This document shows, piece after piece, positions 61,275-64,000 of a DNA stretch of 64,000 bases. Within the stretch, counting starts at the first letter, position 1, and every line of letters starts with the position of its first letter. This DNA is from Eremothecium cymbalariae DBVPG#7215. Lineage: Eukaryota > Ascomycota > Saccharomycetes > Saccharomycetales > Saccharomycetaceae. The position numbers and the translations under genes are program-made. The notes beneath the pieces are model-generated. The model did not search any database and had not been told where the DNA came from. It saw only the letters and a program-made list of their open reading frames with translations. The stretch covers positions 186,001 to 250,000 of the forward strand of contig NC_016455.1 of NCBI RefSeq assembly GCF_000235365.1. Direction: 5' to 3'.

Positions 61275-63458
61275 TTATGCATTGATCAACACAGGTATCT
61301 TAGATTTATCACCTCCAAACCCTTTACGTTCGTCACTGTCCGGTCCCTCGACTACTTTATTTGTAGCTTTTTTACCCTTATTAATCGTTTCACCACTACA
61401 AACCTTTTGTATTTCGAAGCTGTCCAAAGTTTCGTACTCCATTAAACCTTGGGCTAATCTATGCAGCTCGTGTTTCTTATCAGAGAGGACATCTCTGGTT
61501 CTTTCCTCAGAAGCCTTTAAAAGCTCAACGACCTCGTTATCAGCAATGTCGCGGATTTTATCAGACCAAGTTTCCCATTGGTCTGCAAGGTTAACCGGCC
61601 CCACATGATCACTCATCCCATACTGGGTAACCATCGCCCTTGCAGTACTAGTAGCATTTTGTAAATCGGAACCGCATCCGCTTGTGGTATTTTCCTTACC
61701 ATAAATCAACTCCTCGGCAATCTTACCACCCATACAAACATCTAAACGAGCAAGGCATTCCTTTTTGGTTATGTCTACTTTGTCCATCTCTGGTAATTGG
61801 AAAGTAATACCTAGAGCTCTGCCCCTAGGCAAGATTGTTGCCTTGTATAATGGAACGGCACCCGGAGTATACAACGCCATAATAGCGTGCCCTGCCTCGT
61901 GGTATGCAGTCGCCCTCCTAGTTGCTTCGGTTAAAACCATAGTTTTTCTTTCAGCACCCATCAATATCTTATCTTTGGCCCATTCTAAATGAGACATATC
62001 AACAGCAATAGCATTTTGTTGGCATGCGTACACAGCAGCTTGATTGACTAAGTTCATCAATTCGGCACCTGATAAACCTGGCGTACCACGAGCAATAATG
62101 TAAGGATCTACCCCAGCAGCCAAAGTGACTTTTTTCATGTGATGTTGCAAAATATCAGCACGTCCGCGGACATCTGGGAGATCAACGGTTACAACTTTAT
62201 CAAATCTACCAGGTCTGGTTAGCGCCTTATCCAAAGATTCAGGAAAGTTAGTAGCACCAATAATGATGATGCCGCTACTTTGAGAGAAACCGTCTAATTC
62301 AACCAGCAACTGATTCAAAGTTTGTTTGGCGTAGGCTTGATCCTTCGGGTTACGCTTCCCACCAATGGCATCTAATTCATCAATGAAAATAATGGCTGGA
62401 GCATGTGCACGAGCGTGAGCGAAAAGCTCACGTATACGCTTTGCACCTACCCCTACGTAAATTTCATCGAATTCAGAACCTGACATAAAGAAGAAATCAA
62501 CGCCTGCTTCACCTGCTGTTGCTCTTGCTAACAGTGTCTTACCTGTCCCTGGTGGGCCTGTCAACAATACACCCTTGGGCAAATTTCCACCAAGAGATTC
62601 GTATTTAGTAGGGTCTTTCAAGAAATCTACAATTTCTTCCAATTCTGCACGAGCCTCATCACAACCACGAACATCCTCAAACTTTACGTTTGTCTTAGCA
62701 ACATCAACAGACTTATCAGCGGTTTCAGAAGTCTTCCAGGTGGTGTTCTCTGAAACGAACTTAAATACTCCAGATAAACCATATGTAACGGTTCCAAACA
62801 CAATAATCCACTTGATCCATCTAGAAATAATCGTAAAGGTCGATTCTGTCACTACAACATGTAGCGGCTCTTTTCTTGAACCATAGCCTGGAACATGTGA
62901 AGGGGATGTAGGGTAATATGAGGCTTGTGATGAACCTCCTGCGCTATGGTTCATTGCAGGTGGTATTACACCTGCAGAATCTGGCATCACTAAAGATTGC
63001 CTGACGTTCTCTGCATCAGCAACTCTACCAACCCGTTGCAACGCCTCCATGTACAATTTTAGACATTCAGAAGAAGAAGCAATTCCTGGTGTTTCAAACC
63101 GTGAAACCACATATTGAGGGTAGTTAGAACTTAAAAGTAACTTATAGAAATTGGCTTGGGCTTCAGCATTAGATAGATCCTTATTCGCTTCCTGCTCTTT
63201 CTCCGCTAATACAGAGTGTACAACAGGCCCCTCGGTAGACACATTTTCAGGCTTAACTTCCTTGGCGCTATCACTTAAAATGGGAGATGTATGTATACCG
63301 CGATAATAATACGACCTCCCCATCTTAATCCTACCAAAATGCGTACTGCTCCTTAATACCAAAGGAGAGAGCATGGCCATCTGTTTCGACGCTACCTTCA
63401 TCGCCAGCCTAGCGTCCGTTGCGCCTAAAGTCTTCAAAACCAAATTACGAAAACTCAT
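61275..63458 (-). CDS. YME1: Mitochondrial i-AAA protease
   Basis: Yme1 is the ATP-dependent zinc protease of the inner membrane facing the intermembrane space, degrading unassembled subunits and lipid-transfer proteins. The 727-residue product has an N-terminal presequence, one membrane segment (about 208-232), the AAA domain with Walker A GPPGTGKT (301-308), Walker B IIFIDEL (356-362) and the second region of homology LTRPGRFD (413-420). The pore loop reads YVGVGA. The metalloprotease motif HEAGH is at 520-524, with GSDLQNAT downstream giving the third zinc ligand. It is near the S. cerevisiae length and complete. Confidence 0.97.
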   Translation of the reverse strand: MSFRNLVLKTLGATDARLAMKVASKQMAMLSPLVLRSSTHFGRIKMGRSYYYRGIHTSPILSDSAKEVKPENVSTEGPVVHSVLAEKEQEANKDLSNAEAQANFYKLLLSSNYPQYVVSRFETPGIASSSECLKLYMEALQRVGRVADAENVRQSLVMPDSAGVIPPAMNHSAGGSSQASYYPTSPSHVPGYGSRKEPLHVVVTESTFTIISRWIKWIIVFGTVTYGLSGVFKFVSENTTWKTSETADKSVDVAKTNVKFEDVRGCDEARAELEEIVDFLKDPTKYESLGGNLPKGVLLTGPPGTGKTLLARATAGEAGVDFFFMSGSEFDEIYVGVGAKRIRELFAHARAHAPAIIFIDELDAIGGKRNPKDQAYAKQTLNQLLVELDGFSQSSGIIIIGATNFPESLDKALTRPGRFDKVVTVDLPDVRGRADILQHHMKKVTLAAGVDPYIIARGTPGLSGAELMNLVNQAAVYACQQNAIAVDMSHLEWAKDKILMGAERKTMVLTEATRRATAYHEAGHAIMALYTPGAVPLYKATILPRGRALGITFQLPEMDKVDITKKECLARLDVCMGGKIAEELIYGKENTTSGCGSDLQNATSTARAMVTQYGMSDHVGPVNLADQWETWSDKIRDIADNEVVELLKASEERTRDVLSDKKHELHRLAQGLMEYETLDSFEIQKVCSGETINKGKKATNKVVEGPDSDERKGFGGDKSKIPVLINA

Positions 63459-64000
63459 AATGAGTTAAAGCACTGGTTGTGTTCAATAAAACGGCTATGG
63501 ACTTTAAAACTCACGTCAAACGCTTCCACAGCGACTAAATAGTACTTCGTTACCGTTCTTATTGTTACTTAGAAGCTGCATTAAGCCTTCCTTCGTTTTC
63601 TTCTGGTGGCAAAATTTCCAATTCTGTTGAATTTATCTACAATCACTATATACGTATAAATATCAAACTGTGGGCATCAGGTTTATAAAGCTCAGTGTCG
63701 AGCTACCTATGTGAATGGCAATAAGATATTAACTGCTGTAGCGCTATTCCAAGGAGATATAATGTATTTTACGGCAGCAGCTTTCAACTTGGTTCGCGTT
63801 CTGCGCACTGTGTGTATCATACTGTGATGGGATCCTCCGGACGTATCGATTGATCGATCAACTGTTTAGAACACAGTTAAGTCTATAGAGATGTCAAATT
63901 TGAAAGGTTACAGATACCGTTAATATAAATTTAGTGAGGCCATTTGTGAGCAGCCAAGGTGGGAATAATGATCATGTGACACAATAGTAGCTAAGTTGGT
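63459..64000. other. YME1 upstream region to window end
   Basis: 542 bp with no gene visible. It includes a PACE motif (listed separately) and a perfect 12-bp palindrome, TTGATCGATCAA, at 63850-63861. The next gene must lie outside the window. Confidence 0.5.
63605..63613 (+). promoter_or_regulatory. PACE (Rpn4) site upstream of YME1
   Basis: GGTGGCAAA, an exact proteasome-associated control element, lies about 150 bp before the YME1 ATG. Rpn4 is the known binder of this element in S. cerevisiae; its action here is inference. Confidence 0.6.

Overview
This window is nuclear chromosomal DNA of a budding yeast (family Saccharomycetaceae). It holds about 25 protein genes, almost all recognisable as orthologues of Saccharomyces cerevisiae genes, plus one intron-containing tRNA-Phe. 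Genes are single-exon except QCR9, whose intron has a GTACGT donor and a TACTAAC branch point. There is no prophage, CRISPR array, operon or intact transposon.

Gene order points to a lineage that did not go through the yeast whole-genome duplication (Kluyveromyces/Lachancea/Torulaspora/Zygosaccharomyces type; the genus cannot be fixed from here). Genes that sit on two sister S. cerevisiae chromosomes are interleaved here, with matching relative orientations. The block PEX25, YPL113C-like, TOA1, SLK19, BEM3, LIP5 mixes YPL112-115 with YOR193-196. The block PSR, SOF1, YEH, IRC25, SDO1, IZH3, PUF3, EMC6 mixes YLL010-014 with YLR019-023. The block HGH1, TFG1, TYS1, UBR2, UBR1, QCR9, TIM13 mixes YGR181-187 with YLR024.

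Layout: 1-3.6 kb arginase and a small single-pass membrane protein; 4.4-16 kb peroxisome, dehydrogenase, TFIIA, kinetochore, Cdc42-GAP and lipoate genes; 17-33 kb PSR phosphatase, ribosome biogenesis (SOF1, SDO1), sterol esterase, proteasome chaperone, PAQR receptor, Pumilio protein, EMC subunit and the eEF2 chaperone HGH1; 33-37 kb TFIIF large subunit and tyrosyl-tRNA synthetase; 37-49 kb two giant N-recognin-family E3 ligases head to head; 49.7-51.9 kb QCR9, TIM13 and tRNA-Phe; 52-63.5 kb acid trehalase, ATP synthase alpha, cyclin H homologue and the i-AAA protease. Themes that recur are mitochondria (LIP5, QCR9, TIM13, ATP1, YME1, PUF3), ubiquitin/proteasome (UBR1, UBR2, IRC25) and transcription (TOA1, TFG1, CCL1).

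Two otherwise intact genes, TFG1 and UBR1, are each broken by a one-base shortfall in a homopolymer (C10 and A8). This looks more like consensus error than biology. I found no convincing undescribed system; the most useful leads are these two frameshifts, the adjacent UBR2/UBR1 pair, and several clustered promoter motifs.
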